Origin: Pseudonocardia kujensis
GTDB lineage: Bacteria; Actinomycetota; Actinomycetes; Mycobacteriales; Pseudonocardiaceae
Assembly (NCBI RefSeq): GCF_021283305.1
Contig: NZ_JAJSOK010000057.1
Location: forward strand, 1-50,005
Length of the DNA: 50,005 nucleotides
Direction: 5' to 3'
The notes below the pieces were generated by a model. The model had not been told where the DNA came from and did no database searches. It saw only the letters and a program-made list of their open reading frames with translations. Shown here one piece after another: positions 8,353-15,864 of this stretch; the first letter of the stretch is position 1, and every line of letters starts with the position of its first letter. Made by a program: the position numbers and the translations under genes.

Positions 8353-8835
8353 GTGAGCGACACGATCTCCGAGCAGGACCGGGAGACGGTCGCCGCCCAG
8401 CTCGGCCGGCCGCCGCGCGGGATGCGGGCGGTGGCCTCGCGCTGCCCGTCCGGCCACCCGAACGTGGTGCAGACCTCGCCGCGGCTGCCCGACGGCACCC
8501 CGTTCCCCACGCTCTACTACCTGACCTGCCCGCGCCTGGCCTCGCGCATCGGCACCCTCGAGGCCTCCGGGCTGATGAAGGAGATGACCGCGCGGCTCGA
8601 GGAGGACCCGGAGCTGGCGGAGCACTACCGCCGGGCCCACGAGTCCTACCTCGCGGAGCGGGACGCGATCGAGCCGCTCGGCACCGACGTCAGCGCCGGC
8701 GGGATGCCCGGCCGCGTGAAGTGCCTGCACGTCCACGTGGCGCACAGCCTGGCCAGGGGGCCCGGCGTGAACCCGTTCGGCGACGAGGCGCTGGAACTCC
8801 TCGGCGACTGGTGGACCGGCACCGACTGCGCCTGA
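8353..8835 (+). CDS. DUF501 family protein
   Basis: A 160-residue soluble protein that matches the actinobacterial DUF501 family. It has a conserved RCPSGHPNVVQTSPRLPDGT segment, then TPFPTLYYLTCP, an Arg/Glu-rich helix, and a C-terminal GRVKCLHVHVAHSLARG region with several Cys and His residues that could bind a metal. The biochemical role is not established. The GTG start lies ten bases after the ftsB-like stop, with GAAGGAG upstream. Its position after ftsB and before ppx equals Rv1025 in M. tuberculosis. Confidence 0.88.
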   Translation: MSDTISEQDRETVAAQLGRPPRGMRAVASRCPSGHPNVVQTSPRLPDGTPFPTLYYLTCPRLASRIGTLEASGLMKEMTARLEEDPELAEHYRRAHESYLAERDAIEPLGTDVSAGGMPGRVKCLHVHVAHSLARGPGVNPFGDEALELLGDWWTGTDCA

Positions 8836-8842
8836 CCCGCCG

Positions 8843-10459
8843 TCAGACGGCGGGGGTCACGCGCTCCAGCAGCGGCTTCGCCGCGACGCCCTCGGGCAGG
8901 GTGCCCGCGGTGCGCCACGGGCCGTCGGGTTGCAGGCGGCCGGCCAGGAAGGCGTCGGCGACCTCGGCCGGGGCGGTGCGCAGCAGCAGCGAGCCCTGCA
9001 GGCACAGCGCGAGCAGCTCGGCCAGGCGCCGGGCCCGCCGCGGCTCCGGAACGCGGAACTCCGCGCGGAGCTGCTCGACGGACCGGTCGAGACGGGCGTC
9101 GGCCCCCTGGGCGAGGGCGATCTCGTCGAGCACCGCGTCGACGGACTCCGGTGAGCGGGCCAGGGCGCGGAGCAGGTCGAGCGCCGTGACGTTGCCCGAG
9201 CCCTCCCAGATCGAGTTCAGCGGGCTCTCCCGGTAGAGCCGCGGCATCGGTGACTCCTCGACGTACCCGTTGCCGCCCAGGCACTCCAGCGCCTCCGCGA
9301 CGACCGCGGGCGTCCGCTTGCAGACCAGGTACTTCGAGGCCGGCAGGGCCAGCCGCAGGAACGCGGTCTCGCCCCGCTCGACGGCCCCGGCCAGCCGGAT
9401 CGCGAGGGTGGTCGCGGCCTCGGACTCCACCGCCAGCTCACCGACCACGGCCTGCATCAGCGGCTGGTCGGCCAGCAGCGCGCCGAACGCCGAGCGGTGC
9501 GCCACGTGGTGTGCCGCCTCGGACAGGGCCGCGCGGACCGTGCCCGCGGCGCCGAGCACGCAGTCCAGGCGGGTCATCGAGACCATCTCGATGATCGTCG
9601 CGACGCCGCGGCCCTCGTCGCCCACCCGCCACCCCACGGCACCGGAGTACTCCAGCTCGGCCGAGGCGTTCGACCGGTTGCCGAGCTTGTCCTTGAGCCG
9701 CTGGATCCGCAGGACGTTGCGGGTCCCGTCGGGCAGCACGCGGGGCAGGACGAAGCAGGTCAGCCCGCCCGGCGCCTGTGCGAGCGTGAGGAACAGGTCG
9801 TTCATCGGCGCCGAGGTGAACCACTTGTGCCCGACCAGCGAGTACGTGCCGTCGGCGTTCGGGGTGGCGCGGGTGGTGCCGCTGCGGACGTCGGAGCCGC
9901 CCTGCTTCTCGGTCATCGACATGCCGGCGAGCAGCCCCGGCTTCGTCTCCGGACGGGCCAGGCCGGGCGCGTAGGCGCGGGAGGCCAGGCCGGGCTCGTA
10001 CCGCGCGGCGAGCTCCGGCGCGTGGCGCAGCGCCGGGACGGCCGCGTACGTCATCGAGATCGGGCAGCAGTGCCCCTGCTCCAGGGTGCTGACCAGGTAG
10101 AACCCGGCTGCGCGCGCGAGGTGCGACCCGTCGGCCCACGGGGCCGCGTGCAACCCGTGCTCCACGGACAGCTGCATCAGGGCGTGCCACGACGGGTGGA
10201 AGTCGACCTCGTCGATCCGGTGGCCGTAGCGGTCGTGGGTGCGCAGGACCGGCTCGTGCGCGTTGGCGAGCCGCGCGTGCTCCCGGTACTCCGCCGAGCC
10301 GACGGCCAGCGCGAGCGCCTTGAGGTCGGGCGCCGCCCCCTCCCGGCGCAGCGCGTCGGCCAGGCCGGGGTCGCACTCGAGCGGGTCGAACCCGTCGAGC
10401 GGCGGGGCCTGGTTCACGACGGTGTGGGTGCCCAGCTCGGTGCCCGGTGCCACGCTCAT
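8843..10459 (-). CDS. AidB-like acyl-CoA dehydrogenase family flavoprotein
   Basis: A 538-residue protein close in length to E. coli AidB. The N-terminus THTVVNQAPPLDGFDP resembles the AidB start, and the protein continues through the acyl-CoA dehydrogenase fold. Landmarks are SMTEKQGGSDVRSGTT (FAD loop), GHKWFTSAPMNDLFLTLAQ, and the helical C-terminus with ALECLGGNGYVEESPMPR and the catalytic-region motif NSIWEGSGNV. It is probably an FAD-dependent oxidoreductase or an adaptive-response protein binding DNA; the substrate cannot be read. It is inserted, on the opposite strand, between DUF501 and ppx, which are adjacent in mycobacteria. It is divergent from ppx. Confidence 0.88.
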   Translation of the reverse strand: MSVAPGTELGTHTVVNQAPPLDGFDPLECDPGLADALRREGAAPDLKALALAVGSAEYREHARLANAHEPVLRTHDRYGHRIDEVDFHPSWHALMQLSVEHGLHAAPWADGSHLARAAGFYLVSTLEQGHCCPISMTYAAVPALRHAPELAARYEPGLASRAYAPGLARPETKPGLLAGMSMTEKQGGSDVRSGTTRATPNADGTYSLVGHKWFTSAPMNDLFLTLAQAPGGLTCFVLPRVLPDGTRNVLRIQRLKDKLGNRSNASAELEYSGAVGWRVGDEGRGVATIIEMVSMTRLDCVLGAAGTVRAALSEAAHHVAHRSAFGALLADQPLMQAVVGELAVESEAATTLAIRLAGAVERGETAFLRLALPASKYLVCKRTPAVVAEALECLGGNGYVEESPMPRLYRESPLNSIWEGSGNVTALDLLRALARSPESVDAVLDEIALAQGADARLDRSVEQLRAEFRVPEPRRARRLAELLALCLQGSLLLRTAPAEVADAFLAGRLQPDGPWRTAGTLPEGVAAKPLLERVTPAV

Positions 10460-10567
10460 TACCGGAGGGTAACCCCGTGGCCGGTGGTTTCGGGAGCACG
10501 CGGCCCCCGGACCGTCCCGTCGGCCGATACGGTGAGCGGGAACGACCCCGAACCCTCAGGAGCGCGC

Positions 10568-11509
10568 ATGTCCCGGGTGGCCGCCATCGACTGCGGGACC
10601 AACTCGATCCGGCTGCTGATCGCCGACGTCACGGAGACCTTCGACGGCACGAAGGACCTGCGCGACCTGCACCGCGAGATGCGGATCGTGCGGCTCGGCA
10701 AGGGCGTCGACGCGACCCGCCGGCTCGACCCGGAGGCCCTCGAGCGCACCCGCGTCGCCCTGGGCGACTACGCGGCGGCGATCCGGCGCAAGGGTGTCGA
10801 GCGGGTCCGGATGGTGGCCACCTCCGCCACCCGCGACGCCACCAACCGCGAGGACTTCTTCGGCATGGTCCGCGAGGTCCTCGGGGTCGACGCCGAGGTG
10901 ATCAGCGGCGACGAGGAGGCCCGGCTGTCCTTCCAGGGCGCGGTCGGCGACCTCGACCCGGACGACGGCCCGTTCGTGGTGACGGACGTGGGCGGCGGCT
11001 CGACGGAGGTCGTGATCGGCGACGCCGGCGGCGTCACCGCGGCCCGGTCGGTCGACGTCGGCAGCGTCCGGCTCACCGAGCGCTGCCTGCCCGGCGACCC
11101 GCCGGCACCCGAGGACGTCGAGAAGGCCCGCGCGCTCGCCCGGGAGATCCTCGACGAGGCGTTCGAGGCGGTGCCGGTCGAGGGCGCGTCGTGCTGGGTG
11201 GGCGTGGCCGGCACGATCACCACCCTCTCCGGGATCGCGCAGGACCTGCCGGAGTACGACCCCGAGGCCGTGCACCTGTCCACGCTGACCCGCGACGACG
11301 TCCACCGGGTCGCCCAGATGCTCGTCACCTCACCGCGCGCGGAGCGCGAGAAGCTCGGCGCGCTCCACCCCGGCCGGGTCGACGTCATCGGCGCGGGCGC
11401 CCTCGTCGTCGAGGCGCTGGCGGACGAGCTGCACTCCCGCGCCGGCATCGGCAAGCTCGTGGTCTCCGAGCACGACATCCTCGACGGGATCGCGCGATCG
11501 ATCGCGTGA
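10568..11509 (+). CDS. ppx: Ppx/GppA family exopolyphosphatase
   Basis: A 313-residue short-form Ppx/GppA phosphatase (sugar kinase/HSP70 fold) that removes phosphate from polyphosphate or pppGpp. The P-loop-like DCGTNSIRLLIAD near the N-terminus, the SATRDATNREDF segment, the second phosphate loop VTDVGGGSTEVVIG and the C-terminal GVAGTITTLSGIA are all present. The start is the ATG at 10568 with AGGAG five bases upstream. It lacks the C-terminal HD extension of the E. coli enzyme, as do mycobacterial Ppx1/Ppx2. The stop overlaps the next start (GTGA). Confidence 0.93.
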   Translation: MSRVAAIDCGTNSIRLLIADVTETFDGTKDLRDLHREMRIVRLGKGVDATRRLDPEALERTRVALGDYAAAIRRKGVERVRMVATSATRDATNREDFFGMVREVLGVDAEVISGDEEARLSFQGAVGDLDPDDGPFVVTDVGGGSTEVVIGDAGGVTAARSVDVGSVRLTERCLPGDPPAPEDVEKARALAREILDEAFEAVPVEGASCWVGVAGTITTLSGIAQDLPEYDPEAVHLSTLTRDDVHRVAQMLVTSPRAEREKLGALHPGRVDVIGAGALVVEALADELHSRAGIGKLVVSEHDILDGIARSIA

Positions 11510-12306
11510 ACGGGCTCGCGGGCGGCTCGTCGGCGCCGAGCGAGGTGTCGGCACCGGACTGGCCCCGGCGCGCGGCGCCGGCGGCGTCGACCCCTGCCGA
11601 GCTCGAGGCCCGGGTCACCGGGTGCCGGGCGTGCCCGCGGCTGGTCGAGTGGCGGGAGAAGGTGGCGCGGGACAAGCGCGCGGCCTTCCGGGACTGGGAG
11701 TACTGGGGCCGCCCCGTCCCCGGGCTCGGCCCGCCCGACGCCCGGCTGTTGATCGTCGGGCTCGCCCCGGCCGCGCACGGCGGCAACCGGACCGGGCGGA
11801 TCTTCACCGGGGACCGCTCGGGCGACGTCCTCTTCGCGGCGATGCACGCCGTCGGCCTCGCGAACCAGCCGACCGCGGTGCACCGCGACGACGGGTTGCG
11901 GCTGCTCGGCACCTTCATCACCGCGCCGGTGAAGTGTGCCCCGCCGGAGAACAAGCCCACCCCGGCCGAGCGCGACACCTGCCGGCCCTGGCTCGACGCG
12001 GAGATCGAGCTGCTCCGCCCGACCCTGCGCGCCGTCCTCGTCCTCGGGGGTTTCGGCTGGCAGGCGCTGCTGCCGGTGCTCGCCGACCACGGCTGGACGA
12101 TCCCGCGGCCGCGCCCGCGCTTCGGCCACGGGGCGCACGTCGAGCTGGCGTCGGTGCGGCCCGCGTCGACGTTGCACCTGTTCGGCAGCTACCACGTGAG
12201 CCAGCAGAACACCTTCACCGGCCGTCTCACCCCGGCGATGCTGGAGGAGGTCCTCGGCGCCGCCGGGCGCGCGGCGGGGCTGTCGGTGAACTCACACCCC
12301 CTCTGA
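11506..12306 (+). CDS. uracil-DNA glycosylase, family 5 (UdgB-like)
   Basis: A 266-residue DNA repair enzyme that removes uracil or deaminated bases. The GTG start overlaps the ppx stop codon, giving translational coupling. An Fe-S cluster ligand pattern is visible: GCRACPRL near residue 42, and further Cys residues in APVKCAPPENKPTPAERDTC. The active-site loop GLAPAAHGGNRTGRIFTGD has the family 5 form, which lacks the polar catalytic residue of family 1. The C-terminal loop is SYHVSQQNTFTGRLT. Coupling to ppx is chromosomal context only; no shared pathway is obvious. Confidence 0.92.
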   Translation: MNGLAGGSSAPSEVSAPDWPRRAAPAASTPAELEARVTGCRACPRLVEWREKVARDKRAAFRDWEYWGRPVPGLGPPDARLLIVGLAPAAHGGNRTGRIFTGDRSGDVLFAAMHAVGLANQPTAVHRDDGLRLLGTFITAPVKCAPPENKPTPAERDTCRPWLDAEIELLRPTLRAVLVLGGFGWQALLPVLADHGWTIPRPRPRFGHGAHVELASVRPASTLHLFGSYHVSQQNTFTGRLTPAMLEEVLGAAGRAAGLSVNSHPL

Positions 12307-12363
12307 CGCAGATCACGTCGCATCCGGCGGTCGGGCTTACGTCTCCGGGGTACGAATGTGGGT

Positions 12364-13725
12364 ATGGCGCACGCTCAACGAATCGTCGTGGTCGGTGGCG
12401 GCTACGTCGGCATGTACACCGCTCTGCGGCTGCAGAAGAAGCTGCGCCGCGGGGAGGCCGACATCACGGTCGTCGACCCTCAGTCGCACATGACCTACCA
12501 GCCCTTCCTCCCCGAGGCGTCGGCCGGCTCGATCGAGCCGCGGCACGTGGTCGTCCCGCTGCACAAGGTGCTGCGCGGCTGCCGCGTGCTGACCGGCCGG
12601 GTCACCGCCGTCTCCGACGCCGAGAAGCAGGTCACGGTGCAGACCGCGGCCGGGCACACCACCAGGCTGGAGTACGACGTCCTGGTCGTCGCCCCCGGCT
12701 CGGTCGCCCGGACCCTCCCGGTCCCCGGCCTGCCCGAGCAGGGCATCGCCTTCAAGACCGTCGGCGAGGCCATCTACCTGCGCAACCACGTGCTGTCCCG
12801 GCTCGACGCGGCGTCGACCACCGCCGACCCGGAGCTGCGCAGCCGGCTGTTGACCTTCGTCGTGGTCGGCGGCGGGTACGCGGGCGTCGAGGCGCTGGCC
12901 GAGCTCGCCGACATGGCCCGCTACGCCACCCGCTACTACGAGGGCATCGAGCCGGGCGACCTGCGTTGGGTCCTCGTCGAGGCGATGGACCGGATCATGC
13001 CCGAGGTCGGCCCGAAGATGGGCGCCTACACCGTGCGCCGCCTGCTCGACGCCGGCATCGAGGTGCTCCTCGAGACCCGTGTCGAGTCGATGGTCGACGG
13101 CCACGTCGTGCTCTCCGACGGCCAGGAGTTCGATGCCGACACCATCGTCTGGACCGCCGGCGTCAAGCCGAACCCGATGCTGGACCAGACCGACCTGCCC
13201 CGCGGCCCCCGCGGGCACGTCGAGTGCGCGGCCGACCTCACCGTCGACGGGCTGAAGGGCGTGTTCAGCGCGGGCGACTGCGCGTCGATCCCCGACCTGA
13301 CCAAGGACGACCCGAACGCGCGCACGAGCCCGTCGGCCCAGCACGCCGTGCGGCAGGCGAAGGTCCTGGCGGACAACATCGTCGCGTACCTGCGCGGGTA
13401 CGAGATGAAGCAGTACAAGCACAGCTACGCCGGCTCGGTCGCGAGCCTCGGCCTGTACAAGGGCGTCGCCCAGGTCTACGGGATCAAGCTCAAGGGCTTC
13501 CCGGCGTGGTTCATGCACCGCACCTACCACGTGAGCCGCATGCCCACGTGGAACCGCCGCTTCCGGATCGTCATGGACTGGACCACCGCGCTGCTCATGG
13601 GCCGCGAGGTCGTGGCGCTGGGCCAGATCCACGAGCCGAAGGCGGAGTTCAGCCGGATCGCCGGCGGCACGGTGACCCCGCTGCCCCCGACGGTCGCGCA
13701 GGAGGCCGACGCCAAGGCCAGCTGA
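12364..13725 (+). CDS. FAD-dependent NADH dehydrogenase (type II-like)
   Basis: A 453-residue two-dinucleotide-fold flavoprotein. The FAD-binding GGGYVGMYTALRLQ lies at the N-terminus, the NAD-binding VVVGGGYAGVEALAELADM in the middle, and FSAGDCASIPDL is the C-terminal FAD contact. The MTYQPFLPEASAG and SPSAQHAVRQ segments agree with NDH-2 enzymes, which oxidise NADH and reduce quinone without pumping protons. An amphipathic Arg-rich C-terminal region would suit membrane attachment. An in-frame GTG two codons earlier is possible; neither start has a good ribosome site, so a leaderless or short-leader mRNA is likely. A strong terminator follows. Confidence 0.88.
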   Translation: MAHAQRIVVVGGGYVGMYTALRLQKKLRRGEADITVVDPQSHMTYQPFLPEASAGSIEPRHVVVPLHKVLRGCRVLTGRVTAVSDAEKQVTVQTAAGHTTRLEYDVLVVAPGSVARTLPVPGLPEQGIAFKTVGEAIYLRNHVLSRLDAASTTADPELRSRLLTFVVVGGGYAGVEALAELADMARYATRYYEGIEPGDLRWVLVEAMDRIMPEVGPKMGAYTVRRLLDAGIEVLLETRVESMVDGHVVLSDGQEFDADTIVWTAGVKPNPMLDQTDLPRGPRGHVECAADLTVDGLKGVFSAGDCASIPDLTKDDPNARTSPSAQHAVRQAKVLADNIVAYLRGYEMKQYKHSYAGSVASLGLYKGVAQVYGIKLKGFPAWFMHRTYHVSRMPTWNRRFRIVMDWTTALLMGREVVALGQIHEPKAEFSRIAGGTVTPLPPTVAQEADAKAS

Positions 13726-13749
13726 CGCGGCACCGGCCGACAGGCGCTC

Positions 13750-13785
13750 GACGGCGCCCGCCCTTCACCGGGGGCGGGCGCCGTC
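13750..13785 (+). terminator. strong hairpin after the NADH dehydrogenase gene
   Basis: A perfect 14-bp GC stem (arms 13750-13763 and 13772-13785) with an 8-base loop begins 25 bases after the stop codon. It has the form of an actinobacterial intrinsic terminator without a long U-run and separates this gene from the tRNA. Confidence 0.7.
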
Positions 13786-13824
13786 GGCGTTCTCCGGCCG
13801 GCCCGTCGTTAGGCTGCGACCCGG

Positions 13825-13897
13825 GCCCCCGTAGCCCAACGGCAGAGGCAGGCCCCTTAAAAGGGTCACAGTGTGGGTTCGAGTCCCACCGGGGGCA
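13825..13897 (+). tRNA. tRNA with anticodon UAA, atypical short variable arm
   Basis: A 73-base cloverleaf. The acceptor stem pairs GCCCCCG with CGGGGGC (7 bp), and the discriminator is A. The D-arm has GG in its loop, the anticodon stem is 13851-13855/13863-13867, and the T-arm GTGGG/CCCAC carries a TTCGAGT loop. The seven-base anticodon loop is CTTAAAA, so the anticodon is TAA, which would read the leucine codon UUA. The variable region is only five bases (ACAGT), whereas normal bacterial tRNA-Leu is class II with a long variable arm. CCA is not encoded. The amino acid identity is therefore uncertain. A damaged copy of its 3' half lies at about 19332-19378. Confidence 0.85.
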
Positions 13898-14040
13898 CCC
13901 GTGCCGACCAGCCCGATCACGGCCCTGATCTGCGGATTCGTCCACCCTCCTCTTCGGCGTACGCATCGGGACGGGCCTCCGGTACCGGACGGGCACGGAA
14001 ACCTCGATTCCTGTCCCGGCCCGTCGCGGCGACCACCTCC

Positions 14041-14643
14041 TCAGTTTCGCTCGGCCGCCTTCGGCTGGTCGCAGGCGGAGGACCGGAGTCCGTCCATCAG
14101 GAGGTCCAGCAGGCGAGCCGTCATCTCTTCCTGTTCGGGCGGACTCGTGACGGTGAAGATGCCGATGAGGGCGGCAGTAACGACCTCGGCCGGGACGTCG
14201 GCGCGGAGTTCCCCGCTCGTGCGGCCGGCTTCGAGGAGGCTGTCGATGGCCGCGAGCAGCTCGGCCCGGGTGTGAGCATGGGCGATCTCACCCGCCTCGA
14301 CCATCGCGAGCAGCGTGTCGAGCATCCCGTTCTTGGTCGCGATCCAGTCGCCGAACAGGTCCATCCAGCGCCGCAGCGCTGCGGGTGGGTCGAGGCGGGC
14401 GAGCAGCTCACCCGCACCGGCGGTGAGCCGCGAGACCTGGTCCCGGTAGACGGCGTCGACCAGCGACTCGCGGGTGGGGAAGTGCCGGTAGAGCGTGGCG
14501 ATGCCGACCCCGGCTCGGTGGGCGATGGCGCGCATCGACGGCTCGGCCTCGGCCGTGGCGAACATGCGGGTCGCCACGTCCAGCAGCTGCTGGCGGTTGC
14601 GGGTCGCGTCCGCGCGCGACCCACGGGGCTTTGCGACAGCCAA
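14041..14643 (-). CDS. TetR-family transcriptional repressor
   Basis: A 200-residue regulator. The N-terminal TetR helix-turn-helix is clear: RQQLLDVATRMFATA, then AIAHRAGVGIATLYRHFPTR at about 40-60, with the usual YRHF ending. The C-terminal ligand domain is all helical. The start appears to be TTG at 14643, with GGAG eleven bases upstream. It is divergent from the oxidoreductase at 14752. Two matching 20-bp inverted repeats lie in the gap, one covering its own start codon, so it very likely represses itself and its neighbour. The ligand is unknown, probably a quinone or other electrophile if it senses the neighbour's substrate. Confidence 0.9.
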   Translation of the reverse strand: MAVAKPRGSRADATRNRQQLLDVATRMFATAEAEPSMRAIAHRAGVGIATLYRHFPTRESLVDAVYRDQVSRLTAGAGELLARLDPPAALRRWMDLFGDWIATKNGMLDTLLAMVEAGEIAHAHTRAELLAAIDSLLEAGRTSGELRADVPAEVVTAALIGIFTVTSPPEQEEMTARLLDLLMDGLRSSACDQPKAAERN

Positions 14644-14662
14644 AGCGGATCACGCTCCACTT
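14643..14662. promoter_or_regulatory. TetR operator 1 (AAGCGGA-N6-TCCACTT)
   Basis: An inverted repeat with 7-bp arms, six of seven positions complementary, and a 6-bp spacer. It overlaps the TTG start of the tetR gene. The second site has the same 7-6-7 layout and an identical left arm. Confidence 0.55.
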
Positions 14663-14683
14663 GTGCTAGGTTCGGGTCACGGC

Positions 14684-14703
14684 AAGCGGAGCGTAGTCCG
14701 TTT
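14684..14703. promoter_or_regulatory. TetR operator 2 (AAGCGGA-N6-TCCGTTT)
   Basis: The same left arm and spacer length as operator 1, placed 41 bp away, about four helical turns. It is 48 bp upstream of the oxidoreductase start and suits repression of that gene by the divergent TetR protein. Confidence 0.55.
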
Positions 14704-14751
14704 ATGGTGCACCCGCGGTACGAGGGGCCACCAGACAGGAGACAAGCGGGC

Positions 14752-15711
14752 ATGAGAGAACCGAGCGTCACCCCGTCGGCGGCCACGGGCCGGGCGGTCC
14801 GGTTCGAGTCGTTCGGCGGACCGGAGGCCTTGACCATCCGCGAGGTACCTGTGCCACAGGTCGGCCCGGGACAGATCCGTGTGCGGGTCACTGCGGCCGG
14901 GCTGAACCCGATGGACTGGTTCATGACCTCCGACGCCGAGACCGCCGCGCGATTCGGCTTGAGCCTGCCGTGCGGGTTCGGCACCGACTTCGCCGGGGTC
15001 GTGGATCAGGTCGGCGACGGCGTGTGCGAGTTCGCGGTCGGTGATCGGGTCTTCGGCGGCGTCCTGTCCCGCGCGGTCGCCGACCACGTCGTCGTGGACG
15101 AGGCGGGGTCCATCGCAGTGGGCGGGGAGGCGCGCCGTACCCCCGACGGCGTCGACGACCGCACCGCTGCCACCCTTGCCATCGCGGGCCGCACAGCGGC
15201 CGCGGCTCTCGCCGTGGTCGACGCGGGCCCGGGTGACACGGTGCTGATCGGGGGCGCGGGAGGCGGGGTAGGCGTGTTCGCCGTCCAGCTCGCGCGCCTG
15301 GCAGGAGCACGAGTGATCGGGACGGGGTCGGCGACCTCGGCCGATGCCCTGCGCGCCCTGGGGGCCGAGCCGGTCGCCTACGGCGAGGGCCTACGCGACC
15401 GCGTCCGTGCGCTGGCCCCCGCCGGCGTCTCCGCGGCCATGGACCTGCACGGGACGGACACCGCGGCCGTGGCACGCGAACTGGGCGTGCTCGACGAGCG
15501 CATCACCACCATTGCCGCCCGGATCGACGGGATCACGCCGGCGAACGGCGCCGACGCGCCCCAGCGCGCCCTCGAGGACATCGCGGGCCTGGTTGCGGCG
15601 GGCCGCCTCCGGGTGCCGATCGCAGCACACTTCCCGGTCGAGCAGATCCGCGCCGCGGTCGAGCTCCAGGCGGGCCGCCACGTGCACGGGAAGGTCGTCA
15701 TCGACCTCTGA
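14752..15711 (+). CDS. NADP-dependent quinone oxidoreductase-like (zinc-free MDR family)
   Basis: A 319-residue medium-chain dehydrogenase/reductase. The N-terminal GroES-like domain (RFESFGGPEALTIREVPVPQ, VTAAGLNPMDW) lacks the Cys/His zinc ligands, as in quinone reductases. The Rossmann domain carries GGAGGGVGVFAVQLARLAGA, which has the AxxGxxG-type cofactor loop, and the C-terminus ends in AGRHVHGKVVIDL. It probably reduces quinones or enals with NADPH. The start is the ATG at 14752 with AGGAG ten bases before it. It is controlled by the adjacent divergent TetR gene. Confidence 0.9.
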   Translation: MREPSVTPSAATGRAVRFESFGGPEALTIREVPVPQVGPGQIRVRVTAAGLNPMDWFMTSDAETAARFGLSLPCGFGTDFAGVVDQVGDGVCEFAVGDRVFGGVLSRAVADHVVVDEAGSIAVGGEARRTPDGVDDRTAATLAIAGRTAAAALAVVDAGPGDTVLIGGAGGGVGVFAVQLARLAGARVIGTGSATSADALRALGAEPVAYGEGLRDRVRALAPAGVSAAMDLHGTDTAAVARELGVLDERITTIAARIDGITPANGADAPQRALEDIAGLVAAGRLRVPIAAHFPVEQIRAAVELQAGRHVHGKVVIDL

Positions 15712-15723
15712 AGGAGCTCCGGT

Positions 15724-15740
15724 GAGGGGCGAGGCCCCTC
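15724..15740 (+). terminator. hairpin after the oxidoreductase gene
   Basis: A perfect 7-bp stem (GAGGGGC/GCCCCTC) with a 3-base loop starts 12 bases after the stop codon. There is no U-run. Confidence 0.45.
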
Positions 15741-15864
15741 TCGACCCGAGGCGATGCGGAGGTGCACAGGCGCACGAAGGCGCACAAGGCCCATAACCAG
15801 CAGAAACGCGGCAAGGACAGGCTCGACGCGCCGGCGGGACCCGGGATCGGCCGCAGGCGACATG

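Noticed and set aside
13649..13996. Open frames across the tRNA on both strands, e.g. a minus-strand product with a DSNPHC-like segment
   Set aside because: These are shadow frames of the tRNA T-arm, a well-known source of false proteins in GC-rich genomes; the same happens at the relic near 19350.
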